A stretch of DNA of 64,000 bases. It comes from Azorinus chamasolen. Lineage: Eukaryota; Mollusca; Bivalvia; Cardiida; Solecurtidae. A program made the position numbers and the translations under genes. The notes below the pieces were generated by a model. It made no database searches. It saw only the letters and a program-made list of their open reading frames with translations, and was not told the origin of the DNA. The stretch's first letter is position 1. Every line of letters begins with the position of its first letter. The stretch covers positions 81,525,121-81,589,120 of the forward strand of contig OY755244.1 in NCBI GenBank assembly GCA_963576725.1. Direction: 5' to 3'. Positions 54,616-64,000 of this stretch are shown here, piece by piece.

Positions 54616-55000
54616 TTGTTTTGTACAAGTAAATGAAAAAATGGCCTACTTTGAAATCTGAAGCAGACAGCACTCCTAGCAGACGAAATTTATTCGGCGG
54701 CGAATTTTTCAGACAAAATGGAAGAATCGTTTTTCAGAATATTGATGCAGACACTATTTTCCGCCGACGAATTTTGTTGAGCGTTTTATGGATTAAACTA
54801 GAGTTCATTACTGCCTATAGAACATACACCTGATTAACCCTTCGGATGTTGAGATCGTCTGTAGATACTTGACGTCTGCTTCAATTCTAAGTAGAGAATT
54901 TTAAATCAACTTTCTTTTACAGCATGGTGTCTTTTGGGTCCATAGAAGTAGGAAGATCAAATCTTATCCGATATAATTATTAACAAATTCTACTTTTGTT
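54616..55000. other. Unresolved open frame at 54633
   Basis: A 66-codon plus frame reads through GGCGGCGAATTTTTCAGAC and CCGCCGACGAATTTTG, which are partly inverted to each other. It is probably a small foldback rather than a gene. Confidence 0.2.
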
Positions 55001-55004
55001 TTCT

Positions 55005-55258
55005 TAACCCTTTACTCTATGAATATTCATGTAAGAAAAATGACATCATGAATATTAATTAGATTATGTGTCATAATGGCACACGGACACAGGACGGTTT
55101 GGCCATTCAGAAACCGTGCAATTGTATCTATTTTATTCCATACCAAAACTGAACAGTCCCTCATTTCATATCCGTGCCTATGCGCCACAATAAGATTTGA
55201 GTTAGTTAATATGCTGACGTCATTTCTTACATGAATACACATGAAGTACACGGTTAAC
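55005..55258. mobile_element. Family A-related element with palindromic ends, no core
   Basis: TTAACCCTTTACTCTATGAA then TTCATGTAAGAAAAATGACA is mirrored by TGACGTCATTTCTTACATGA and GAAGTACACGGTTAACCC. The internal A core GCAAACAGAGCAGACCC is replaced by other sequence. It shows the true outer termini of the family. Confidence 0.75.
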
Positions 55259-55560
55259 CCTTTCTCTATTGCATATAGCTCAATAGTTAGTAGCTGAATT
55301 TATATAGTGGCATGAGTGCACAGGATGTTTTGATAGTGGTAGAAACTGTGAAGTCAGATCTCAATTATATAAGCAAACTGAGCAGACCCTGATCAGACGG
55401 CTCCTTGTCTGACCCTGATCAGACGGCTCATTGTCTGACCCTGATCAGACGGCTCCTTGTCTGATCCTGATCAGACGGCTCCTTGTCTGACCCTGATCAG
55501 ACGGCTCCTTGTCTGATCTGGGTCTGCTCTGTTTACAAAGGCGTGGACACGTGATTATAT
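55258..55560 (+). mobile_element. Family A MITE with 26-bp array in its core
   Basis: TTAACCCTTTCTCTATTGCA, then AAGCAAACTGAGCAGACCCT. GACCCTGATCAGACGGCTCC plus TTGTCT repeats five times (55385-55514) before GATCTGGGTCTGCTCTGTTT. Right and left hairpin arms survive outside the array. Confidence 0.85.
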
Positions 55561-55717
55561 TATCAAGATCTACACTACAATCTTCACAGAATATATTGCA
55601 ATGTTCACATTGGTAGGCACACGTTTCAAACTAAAAATTAGAATCACTTAAAATACACATTTGGACAAATTAGTAGAGGAAATGAGGATACACGTGTAGT
55701 CTCATTTAGTATACATG

Positions 55718-55940
55718 ACCCTTTAGCTCATGAATATTCATGTAAGAAATAATAACATCATGAATATTAATTAGATGATTTTGTGTAACTGCATATGAAT
55801 ACAGAATAGAATCCTATCTATATCAGCAAACATAGCAGATTCTAATCGAACAGCTCCTGCAGGAACCGTCTAAACTGGGCTTTCTCTGTTTGCAAATGTG
55901 TTAAAAGTAAAGACGTATGTATGGAGTAAAGGGATGAACA
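55718..55940 (+). mobile_element. Family A MITE, near full length
   Basis: GACCCTTTAGCTCATGAATA then CATGTAAGAAATAATAACAT. The core is AACAGCTCCTGCAGGAACCG. It ends ATGTATGGAGTAAAGGG. Confidence 0.85.
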
Positions 55941-56026
55941 TAACTAGGATCGCCTGTTACAATGTTGCTCTTTGATTTATTTTTCCTTTAGTAAATGATC
56001 CAACTCAACAAGAGACTAACACGGTA

Positions 56027-56168
56027 TAGATCCTGATTGGACATATGTATGGATCCTGATTGTATGTATGTATGGATCCTGATTGTACGTATGTACGTAT
56101 GGATCCTGATTGTACGTATGTACGTATGGATCCTGATTGTACGTATGTATAGATCCTGATTGTACGTA
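56027..56168. repeat. GTATGGATCCTGATTGTACGTAT-type repeat, 5-6 copies
   Basis: GTATGGATCCTGATTGTACG, with TATGTAC blocks added or lost so the unit varies between about 23 and 27 bp. Confidence 0.8.
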
Positions 56169-56436
56169 CTTTTATCACGTAGCTAAACTAAAAAGCAACT
56201 ATTTACACTAAACAAAATCATTATTTGAACGGTTCAACGAAAATGGAATTCATTAGAAATTATACAGATATTTTTCGCCGAAATAGCACAATTTGAAATA
56301 TTCTTGTCCATTTGGATGCAGTACGTATATGTTTTAGTATTGATTTTAGCTACAGGGTCTACTTCAAGGGGTTCTTTATGATCACACCAATGTTTCCCAT
56401 GGCAGAAACTCTACAATCACATGTATATCATTCCGT

Positions 56437-56765
56437 AAACAAACAGAGCAGACCCTGATCATATGGTTGGTTACTACATGGGCGTATTCCTTTACACCAT
56501 ACATACACCTTTCTTTGCAAACAGAATAGATCCAGATGCGACGGCCCCTGCTCTGTTTGTCTATGTCCAGATGCGACGGCCCCTGCTCTGTTTGTCTATG
56601 TCCAGATGCGACGGCCCCTGCTCTGTTTGTCTATGAAATGATATGACTCTACAGTATCTGCCATGGTCAAAATGCGCTGTGTTCATATGCAATTATAAAA
56701 CTACTCTAATTAATATTCATGACGTCGTTATTTCTTACATGAATATTCATTGTGTAAGGGTTTAA
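56437..56765 (-). mobile_element. Family A MITE with 35-bp array
   Basis: CTTTGCAAACAGAATAGATC, then CCAGATGCGACGGCCCCTGC plus TCTGTTTGTCTATGT three times (56532-56636). The distal arm GACGTCGTTATTTCTTACAT and TGTAAGGGTTTAA closes the element. A decayed AACAGAGCAGACCCTGATCA at 56445 belongs to another fragment. Confidence 0.8.
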
Positions 56766-56897
56766 GAATGTTGATCTCAAAGGATAACGAGTAGCACAGT
56801 GCTTTCATCACATAACTGCTAAAAACCGCAGCGAAACATTATAGCAAAACGTTGTATGAGACATGTATGAGACAAACGAATCTTGATGGCAGGTCTT

Positions 56898-57060
56898 AAC
56901 CCTTCACCTAATGAATAGTCATGCATGAAATAATGACACCATGAATAATAATTGAATGAAGTATATTACGTCATAATTATCAACACGTACATTTTGGTCA
57001 TGGCAGAAATTATGAATCAGATCTATATTATTTGATAAGCAAATAGAACAGACCCTAGCC
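56898..57060 (+). mobile_element. Family A MITE left flank feeding a 36-bp array
   Basis: CTTAACCCTTCACCTAATGA, AATAATGACACCATGAATAA, TTGATAAGCAAATAGAACAG then ACCCTAGCC. The array starts exactly where the hairpin arm would. Confidence 0.8.
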
Positions 57061-57640
57061 AGGCGGACTTACGGGAGCTGTCTGTCCGGGGTGATCATGC
57101 GGACTTACGGGAGCTGTCTGTCCGGGGTGGTCAGGCGAACTTACGGGAGCTGTCTGTCCGGGGTGGTCAGGCGGACTTACGGGAGCTGTCTGTCCGGGGT
57201 GATCAGGCGGACTTACGGGAGCTGTCTGTCCGGGGTGGTCAGGCGAACTTACGGGAGCTGTCTGACCGGGTGGTCAGGCGAACTTACGGGAGCTGTCTGT
57301 CCGGGGTGATCAGGCGGACTTACGGGAGCTGTCTGTCCGGGGTGGTCAGGCGGACTTACGGGAGCTGTCTGTCCGGGGTGATCAGCCGAACTTACGGGAG
57401 CTGTCTGTCCGGGGTGGTCAGGCGGACTTACGGGAGCTGTCTGTCCGGGGTGATCAGGCGAACTTACGGGAGCTGTCTGTCCGGGGTGGTCAGGCGGACT
57501 TACGGGAGCTGTCTGTCCGGGGTGGTCAGGCGGACTTACGGGAGCTGTCTGTCCGGGGTGGCCAGGCGGACTTACGGGAGCTGTCCGTCCGGGGTGGCCA
57601 GGCGGACTTACGGGAGCTGTCTGTCCGGGGTGGTCGATTC
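57061..57640. repeat. 36-bp minisatellite, 16 copies, inside family A
   Basis: AGGCGGACTTACGGGAGCTG plus TCTGTCCGGGGTGGTC. The unit corresponds to a hairpin (GACNTACGGGAGC...GTC) of a family A core. The period is a multiple of three, so the frame is open for more than 200 codons with one 1-base deletion at about 57268; this is an artefact. Confidence 0.95.
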
Positions 57641-57727
57641 TGCTTGCATATGGTTCAAAAGGTGTCTCTATACGGGAAATGGTTAACCTAGGAACATGCT
57701 TAGTTATATGGAAAAAACGTTGCTCTA

Positions 57728-58090
57728 CGACTACCGATGTTCTATACGTCTACACGTGTTCTTACGACTACCTGTTTTCTATACGTTTACCTGTGCTCTA
57801 TACGACTATCTGTGTTCTATACGTTTACCTGTGCTCTATACGACTATCTGTGTTCTATACGTTTACCTGTGCTCTATACGACTATCTGTGTTCTATACGT
57901 CTTCATGTGTTATATACGTCTATTTGTGTTCTTTACGACTACCTGTTTTCTTTACGACTACCTGTGTTCCATACGACTACATGTGTTCTATACGATTACC
58001 TGTGTTATACACGTCTACTTGTGTTCACTACCACTACCTGTGTTATATATATCTATACCTGTGCTCTATACGGATTCCTGCGTTCTAAGT
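57728..58090. repeat. 19-bp minisatellite, about 19 copies
   Basis: TTCTATACGTCTACCTGTG with frequent ACGACTA/ACGTTTA alternation. The 19-bp period cycles all three frames, giving three overlapping open frames of 129-145 codons; none is a gene. Confidence 0.9.
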
Positions 58091-58234
58091 CTGATACACC
58101 AATACACATCCACTGAAAATACTTGATAAATACATCAAAAACTGAATGATATTCCCGACGTACGCAGATAAAGAATTTATGTGGCTTACACTGGAATAAA
58201 ACAACATGTAAGTATAAGCATGCTGCTTGATGTA

Positions 58235-58465
58235 GACATTTAACTCTCATCTCATGAATAGTGATGTAAGAAACAATCACATCATAAATATTTATTAGCT
58301 GTTTAATGTTATAACACAGCATTTATTTTATCATGGAGAACTGTATAATGAGATGTATATAATTCAATAATCAAACGGAGCAGACCCTGGTCAGACGGCT
58401 TCTGCAGAACATCTGGGTCTACTCTGTTTTCAAAGGTGTCACTAGGCGTCCGTTCCATGTAGTGT
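58235..58465 (+). mobile_element. Family A MITE
   Basis: TTTAACTCTCATCTCATGAA, GTAAGAAACAATCACATCAT, then AATCAAACGGAGCAGACCCT and ACGGCTTCTGCAGAAC. It ends CATGTAGTGTTAAAGG. Confidence 0.75.
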
Positions 58466-58589
58466 TAAAGGTGGCTTTAGTTTGGTTCTGTTGTACTTTA
58501 TTCAACTATTCATCTCAATCTTCTCAATCAATGTTCTCAATCAATGTTCTGCAGTACTGGCATACCATTTTGTTCCGCAAGGTTACAGT

Positions 58590-59600
58590 CCCGCTAGCGC
58601 TTGCGATTGTTAAATACCTTTGGCGACCTCTAAATGCGGTGATCGCTTGCGACTGTCGGCGACTAAATTCAATAAAATGCTTCGCAATCACATAAATTTT
58701 GAGATGCATCTGCGACAATCGCACGATAGGTATTCGTACGAAGGTACCACGCTCCCTTCCGACCTGTCGTCCGATCATCGCACGATCACTTTCCATTAAG
58801 TACACATGTACTACATTAGCAACGACTAGTGGAGACCAGTAAAACTCATCGTACGTTTGCCGTACGATTGACGTACGACAGTTTAACGATCACTGATGAC
58901 CTGAATAAGACCGGTTGTTTCGGGTATAAGTACGAACTTTGTTTCGGGTATAAGTACGAACTATTTTTCGAATGATAATTATCATTTTGTGGGGAGCAGT
59001 AAAAGAGAACAAATCGAATAATGGCTATGGAAAATGCCCCTTTAAGAATAATGTTGCTGTATAAGTTTCTCTTCCAATGTTGGCATCTTTTTACGACCTA
59101 AAATTACAATAGTTTAGACCTTAGGTTTGCTTGTTTTTTTGGTGGCATTTCGATTTGCATCCAGTGCGATCAAACAGCTATATGAAGAATGGTTCTTGAT
59201 GGACCAGCTTATATAGCTAGCTGCATGGTCACGTGATCTGTATCTAGTCGCAAATAATATTTAGCCAGTCGCTGGTGATCGCACGACAGTCGTAGGTACA
59301 AGAAAGGTCGCTAACAGTCGTACGATTGGCTCGCGACTTAGCAATGACAATCTGCGACCAGGTGTAGGGAAGATCACCAGCGACCAGTTAAAGATTGTTG
59401 GAGACCTTCGTACGACGATCGCATGATTGCCTGAAACCTCTAAAAGACCACCAGCGACCAGTTCGATCGTTGTGCATGATGATCAACCTCTCTACGAATG
59501 AAATTGATCGCACGACTGGAAACGATTACCAACGATTACTGAATATCGGCGACCAGAGGTCGCAAGCAATCGTTAACAGTCTTCAGAGGTCGTAAGACCT
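58590..59600. mobile_element. GCGACC / TCGTACGA-saturated foldback element
   Basis: The left end has GCGCTTGCGATTGTTAAATA then CCTTTGGCGACCTCTAAATG. The right end has GACCAGAGGTCGCAAGCAAT then CGTTAACAGTCTTCAGAGGT. These are diverged inverted copies. The two flanking thirds (58590-58890, 59260-59600) are crowded with GCGACC, GATCGCACGA and TCGTACGA in both orientations; the middle third is ordinary AT-rich sequence. Length is about 1 kb. No coding sequence. Confidence 0.7.
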
Positions 59601-59604
59601 AGTG

Positions 59605-60185
59605 GGGATAAGACAAACACAATAATTGGTACAGTTCTGTTAAACTGAAAGTGGTGTGTTTTGGGCAGGGCGGTGCGGTATGGGCCGTGGTGTTCCGTTA
59701 GTTGCAGATATCGACATGGTAGCAAACAGCTTGAAAACACCGACTTATAGATTTGTATTCAAGCTATTTGCAAATGCGAAGTCGCACTAAGCAGTTAAGC
59801 TAGGGTTAAGCATGCAGAACGCACGCACGTAATTAAGAAACGAAATAAATAATTTCCTTGAAGAACAAGATAAGTAGACGTCCAATAGATTTCTAATATC
59901 TTACCTTGAAAAACGCTGGCCAAAAATATTCTGGTGAGTGCAAATCAAATTTAACTACAATATAACAGGCGAGCTAGTGACGAGCGTCTTTAGATCCATA
60001 TCACTCATCAAGATCCAAACTTTATGACATTCTCTGCGTGTTGTTTCAATTATGTCAAAGAAGAATCAACTTTAAAATAAGTTTTACTAGATTAATGCAT
60101 GTGTAAAATAAATAAAAACAATTAAGCGATTTTCTGTAAGAAAAAATGACAAACTGTATATTAACAGGTATGTGTACGTGCTTAA
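59605..60185. other. No gene recognised
   Basis: Contains a weak family C right half (TCATCAAGATCCAAACTTTA) at 60005. Otherwise AT-rich. Confidence 0.4.
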
Positions 60186-60187
60186 TC

Positions 60188-60188
<1 letters not shown>

Positions 60189-60273
<85 letters not shown>
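60189..60273. repeat. (TA)n microsatellite
   Basis: About 42 uninterrupted TA units. Confidence 0.99.
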
Positions 60274-60275
<2 letters not shown>

Positions 60276-60360
60276 GTCAGTTATGGGGTCTCTGTGTCAA
60301 ACCTTATTGTGGGGCCCAAAATGTGAACTTATACATAGCAAAAATGATCGTATATACGAA

Positions 60361-61075
60361 TATACCTCTAATAGTTGTACAAGGAGATATGTCATATAGT
60401 GCTATATATATAATACCTCTAATAGTTGTACAAGGAGATATGTCATATAGTGCTATATATATAATACCTCTAATAGTTGTACAAGGAGATATGTCATATA
60501 GTGCTATATATATAATACCTCTAATAGTTGTACAAGGAGATATGTCATATAGTGCTATATATATAATACCTCTAATAGTTGTACAAGGAGATATGTCATA
60601 TAGTGCTATATATATAATACCTCTAATAGTTGTACAAGGAGATATGTCATATAGTGCTATATATATATAATACCTCTAATAGTTGTACAAGGAGATATGT
60701 CATATAGTGCTATATATATAATACCTCTAATAGTTGTACAAGGAGATATGTCATAGTGCTATATATATAATACCTCTAATAGTTGTACAAGGAGATATGT
60801 CATATAGTGCTATATATATAATACCTCTAATAGTTGTACAAGGAGATATGTCATATAGTGCTGTATATATATATACCTCTAATAGTTGTACAAGGAGATA
60901 TGTCATATAGTGCTATATATATAATACCTCTAATAGTTGTACAAGGAGATATGTCATATAGTGCTATATATATAATACCTCTAATAGTTGTACAAGGAGA
61001 TATGTCATATAGTGCTATATATAAAATACCTCTAATAGTTGTACAAGGAGATATGTCATATAGTGCTATATATAC
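60361..61075. repeat. 51-bp minisatellite, 14 copies
   Basis: ACCTCTAATAGTTGTACAAG then GAGATATGTCATATAGTGCT and ATATATATAAT. Copies are almost identical, indicating recent expansion or homogenisation. The period is a multiple of three, which gives the incidental 174- and 123-codon frames. Confidence 0.98.
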
Positions 61076-61322
61076 ACACTTGGCATATACACTGATTAAC
61101 CTTTGCTATATATTGACAGAAATAATTACGAGGTATTCATTATATCTATATGATACCATGTTGTGGGAATCGATATCATACCTTATTGTGGAAAATCACT
61201 TTTAACGTGTTTCTGCATACTTAAGATATAGTCTAGAAGTCCGGGAACTTCTATAAACCCCGCCCGGACTATAAACCCCAGAATAAACTGACACATCGAC
61301 GAAAACCCCACGTCTAGAGGGT

Positions 61323-61326
<4 letters not shown>

Positions 61327-61390
<64 letters not shown>

Positions 61391-61391
61391 T
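61327..61391. repeat. (CT)n(AT)n(AC)n compound microsatellite
   Basis: Three dinucleotide runs follow each other directly before a family A copy. Confidence 0.97.
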
Positions 61392-61392
61392 T

Positions 61393-61570
61393 GAAACGCC
61401 TTTGAAAACAAAGTACATCCAGATCAGACAGCTCCGATAGGAGCCATCTGATCAGGATGTGTTCTGTTTACTCATGAAATAATATGAATCAGATTCTTTA
61501 ATCAGTTTCTGCCATGGCCAAACATGCTTGTGTTCATTTAGTAAAATAAATGTATTCCAATTAATGGGTG
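61393..61570 (-). mobile_element. Family A MITE, reverse orientation
   Basis: CGCCTTTGAAAACAAAGTAC then CAGCTCCGATAGGAGCCATC and GTGTTCTGTTTACTCATG. The distal arm is truncated after TTCTGCCATGGCCAAACATG. Confidence 0.75.
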
Positions 61571-61985
61571 GACCAAGACCAGACGCTATGTCAGAGTTGC
61601 GATTATGTGTCTTGGTTGATACATAAGAGCGTTGACCAATGTTTATACATTTGGTGTATCTTTTTTTAAGCATCTCATGTCTTAAGTGGGCCGTATAACT
61701 TACCAACTTGTAAAATGATTTGTTTATCTGAAAATCTGCCCTGCTTGACTATTTAATGCAAGAGATCCAAGAGATTGTCTCTTGCATCGATAGGAATACA
61801 CTGGTAAACAATTACATTTCTAACTACATGTATATTGTAGTATAGAACACATCTATATGTATGAACAATACTAATGTATAGAAAACAACTATATTTCTTA
61901 ACTATACTGTAGTATTGAAAACAAACAGTCCCCATCCCCCTCTCACGCCTTCTCTACATACCGCCTGCCTGTCTATCTGTATATA
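61571..61985. other. No gene recognised
   Basis: CAAGAGATCCAAGAGATTGT then CTCTTGCATCG at 61760 contains a short hairpin. ACTATACTGTAGTATTG at 61902 is palindromic. Confidence 0.35.
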
Positions 61986-61987
61986 AG

Positions 61988-62320
61988 TCTGTCTGTCTGT
62001 TTGTCTCTGTCTGTCTCTGTCTCTCTGTCTCTATCTGTCTCCGTCTCTCTCTCTCCCTCTCGGTCTATATCTGTCTCTCTGTCTCTCTCTCTTTCTCCCT
62101 GCCTCTGTCTGTCTCTGTCTGTATCTCTGTGTGTCGTCTGTCTGTCTGTGTATGCCTGTTTGTCTGCCTGTGTATGTCTGATAGTCTGTCGTCTGTCTGT
62201 CTCTGTCTGTCTCTCTGACTCTGTCTGTCTCTCTGTCTCTGTCTGCCTCTGTCTGTCTCTGTCTCTGTCTGTCTGTCTGTCTCTCGCTCTCTCTCTTTCT
62301 CTCTCTCGCTCTCTCTCTCA

Positions 62321-62353
<33 letters not shown>

Positions 62354-62355
62354 GT
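61988..62355. repeat. (CTGT)n/(CT)n low-complexity tract
   Basis: Mixed GTCT, CTCT and TGCC runs. The serine/leucine-rich and arginine/glutamate-rich open frames on the two strands are artefacts. Confidence 0.98.
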
Positions 62356-62370
62356 CACCACGTGTATGGT

Positions 62371-62546
62371 TACAGTAAAACCTGTTTTGAGCAACATATG
62401 AGCATTGCATAACTGGTGATTGCTTGATTCAGGCCAAACTAATGGGACTGTCTGTATTTCTTTTGTCCTGTATTAAGCTACTACAGACCCTAAAATCTCA
62501 GGGACAGTCTACTGTTTAGTGGTCGCTTAAGACAGGTTTTACTGTA
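62371..62546. mobile_element. Family B MITE, near full length
   Basis: TACAGTAAAACCTGTTTTGA at the left and AGACAGGTTTTACTGTA at the right are inverted. Inner GATTGCTTGATTCAGGCC and GTCCTGTATTAAGCTAC arms are present. Confidence 0.85.
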
Positions 62547-62800
62547 TTTTCATATTGCATCATCTTATCTGAATAAACAAAAATGCTTCCCAGGGAACGA
62601 ACGTCCATTTTATGGTAGGAACAGGTACACATAAGCAAGCATTATCTCGAGCAGATAGCTGTTGATGATGTATTGAAGTAACAATATCATATGGATACGG
62701 TTGTCATGGACGCTTTCGCCGCCCAGTAAATCTCGTCTCTTAATATTATCCTCTGCTTCAGGTTTCAAAATGGTGTTTTTTTCAATTGCTTCTCAAAAAC
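62547..62800. other. No feature recognised
   Basis: Unremarkable sequence between family B and the next array. Confidence 0.4.
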
Positions 62801-62802
62801 CA

Positions 62803-63122
62803 GGTTGGATTTAGATGAATTTACAGGGCGTATCATAGAGGATTTAGATGAGTTACAGGGCGTATCATAGAGGATTTAGATGAGTTAGATTTGGGTATCA
62901 TAGAATATTAAGATGAGTTACAGTGGGTATCATAGATGATTTAGATGAGTTACAGGGCGTGTCATAGAGGATTTAGATGAGTTAGATTTGGGTATCATAG
63001 AATATTTAGATGAGTTACAGGGCGTATCATTAGAGGATTTAGATGACTTATAGTGGGTATCATAGAGATTAAGATGAGTTACAGTGGGTATCATAGAGGA
63101 TTTAGATGAGTTAAAGGGGTAT
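62803..63122. repeat. ~32-bp minisatellite, about 10 copies
   Basis: ATTTAGATGAGTTACAGGGC plus GTATCATAGAGG, with TTGGGTATCATAGAATATT variants in alternating copies. The end GGTCTAGCCTGCTTGCAAAG at 63128 resembles a decayed family A right end. Confidence 0.85.
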
Positions 63123-63149
63123 CCTCTAGGTCTAGCCTGCTTGCAAAGG

Positions 63150-64000
63150 TTATCACGGATTCGAATATATTTTAGAGGGGTGTTGCAGAACAATGCAACG
63201 ATGTTGGGAATATACTGATATTGTAGAGCTTATTTTATCAGCGATCTATATCTACAAGAGAAACGGTTGATGTAGAGCATCAATGTCGCAGAAATTATGT
63301 TTCAGCTCCATGTTGTGTAAAGAGCAGTGCAATCTTTGTACAGCAAGTTGTGTATAATTATTTAAGGCTTAAATGAGGATATGGCTGCTTATTCCCATCA
63401 AGCCTTCTGTTGAAGAAAATCTTCAACAAAATATTCATCATGCTAAGGACACAGAGAAAAGTGGATATGAGTCTCCAAAGTATATTTCATTCTGAATAAT
63501 TACATTTCCAGTATGGTTAACTATTATGATTGATAAATAGTTTATTTTATTTATAGTTTTTTGTTTGTTTTGTTTTGTTTTTTAAATGCTTCAAATTTTA
63601 TTTTATCCTGTCACCAACCGCTAAAACGACCGTGAAACAGGTGGCTGGATATTGTTTTTGATATCCTACCACTACCTTATATGGAGTGCAGTTTCCCTTT
63701 CCCTAAATACTATAGGCAATGAAGCTCGGTACCAAAATTTTATATCCAATCACTTCCTTATCGTGCGTAGGAATACGAAACTATTTTGACCCATTTTATT
63801 TTGACACATCAAATGATAAATGACGTGATCATTTTTTTGACTCGCCAAAGTTTACGCAATACACAGTGCAGATAAAAAGGGACAATGCTAGATAGAACAT
63901 ATGACACAGATCAAATAACTTTAATGAATAATTCAAATTATTCTCATTTTTGTTGTTTAAATGTTTCAAAAATACTACAAAAGAAACATTGAATGGCTTT
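63150..64000. other. No gene or repeat recognised
   Basis: AT-rich sequence with a GTTTTTTGTTTGTTTTGTTT run at 63557. No exon, RNA gene or array is supported to the window end. Confidence 0.4.

Noticed and set aside
57061..57686. Two overlapping open frames with an RTYGSCLSGVV-type repeat
   Set aside because: Produced by the 36-bp minisatellite; a one-base deletion splits them and no start context or motif exists.
57679..58126. Three overlapping 129-145 codon frames
   Set aside because: A 19-bp repeat shifts frame each unit, so all three frames read the same sequence.
62001..62397. Ser/Leu-rich and Arg/Glu-rich open frames
   Set aside because: Low-complexity CTGT/CT tract on both strands.

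Overview
The window looks like intergenic or intronic DNA from a bivalve mollusc nuclear genome. It is AT-rich, has no operons and no intact long host gene, and is dominated by short non-autonomous transposons and minisatellites. Molluscan origin is inferred from a tRNA-derived SINE at about 35107 with a GTGTATAAATGGGTACC central block, from a GGTCATGATGGCCCT...ATCGCTCACCTG repeat end at 42588, and from the general repeat style. A dreissenid-like bivalve is a guess from the extreme minisatellite load and is not shown by the sequence. The only recognisable protein-coding remnant is a decayed P-element/THAP9-type transposase at 1429-3645. Its fragments lie in three frames, and the codon for the expected catalytic glutamate is a stop. 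A weak candidate first coding exon (start codon, hydrophobic leader, GTAAGT donor) sits at 14609.

Four recurrent hairpin families make up much of the dispersed sequence. Names are local to this report. Family A has a core GCAAACAGAGCAGACCC ... GACGGCTCC/GGAGCCGTC ... GGGTCTACTCTGTTTGC, often inside a 220-300 bp element ending in TTAACCCTTTACTC-like termini; about 30 whole or partial copies are present in both orientations. Family B has TACAGTAAAACC termini and an inner palindrome around GCTTAATGCAGGAC ... GTCCTGCATTAAGC; about 15 copies. Family C is a palindrome GGATCCAGATGAGACGCCG/CGGCGTCTCATCAGGATCC; about 20 copies, many diverged. Family D is GTTTTGAAACCA...GAGCAAATGCTC...TGGTTTCAAAA; 3 copies.

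Layout. 1-5500: families D and A, the transposase pseudogene, a TIR-bearing repeat and TG-rich microsatellite. 5.6-6.7 kb: a 1.07 kb foldback element. 7.3-9 kb: minisatellites, one inside a family C hairpin. 11-13.5 kb: a 38-copy 67-bp satellite with 335-bp higher-order structure. 13.9-17.6 kb: lower-repeat DNA with the candidate exon. 17.7-19.9 kb: a 21-bp satellite of about 103 units. 20-29 kb: mostly unique or diverged DNA with hairpins. 29-33 kb: more minisatellites. 35.1 kb: SINE. 36.5-37.2, 43.0-43.8 and 58.6-59.6 kb: three CG-rich foldback-like elements, each saturated with its own short motif. 37.7-63 kb: a succession of arrays separated by family A-C copies.

The unifying observation is that many minisatellites start and stop inside a hairpin transposon copy, so the array is an internal expansion of the hairpin core. 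All identifications were made by eye; copy numbers and boundaries are approximate.
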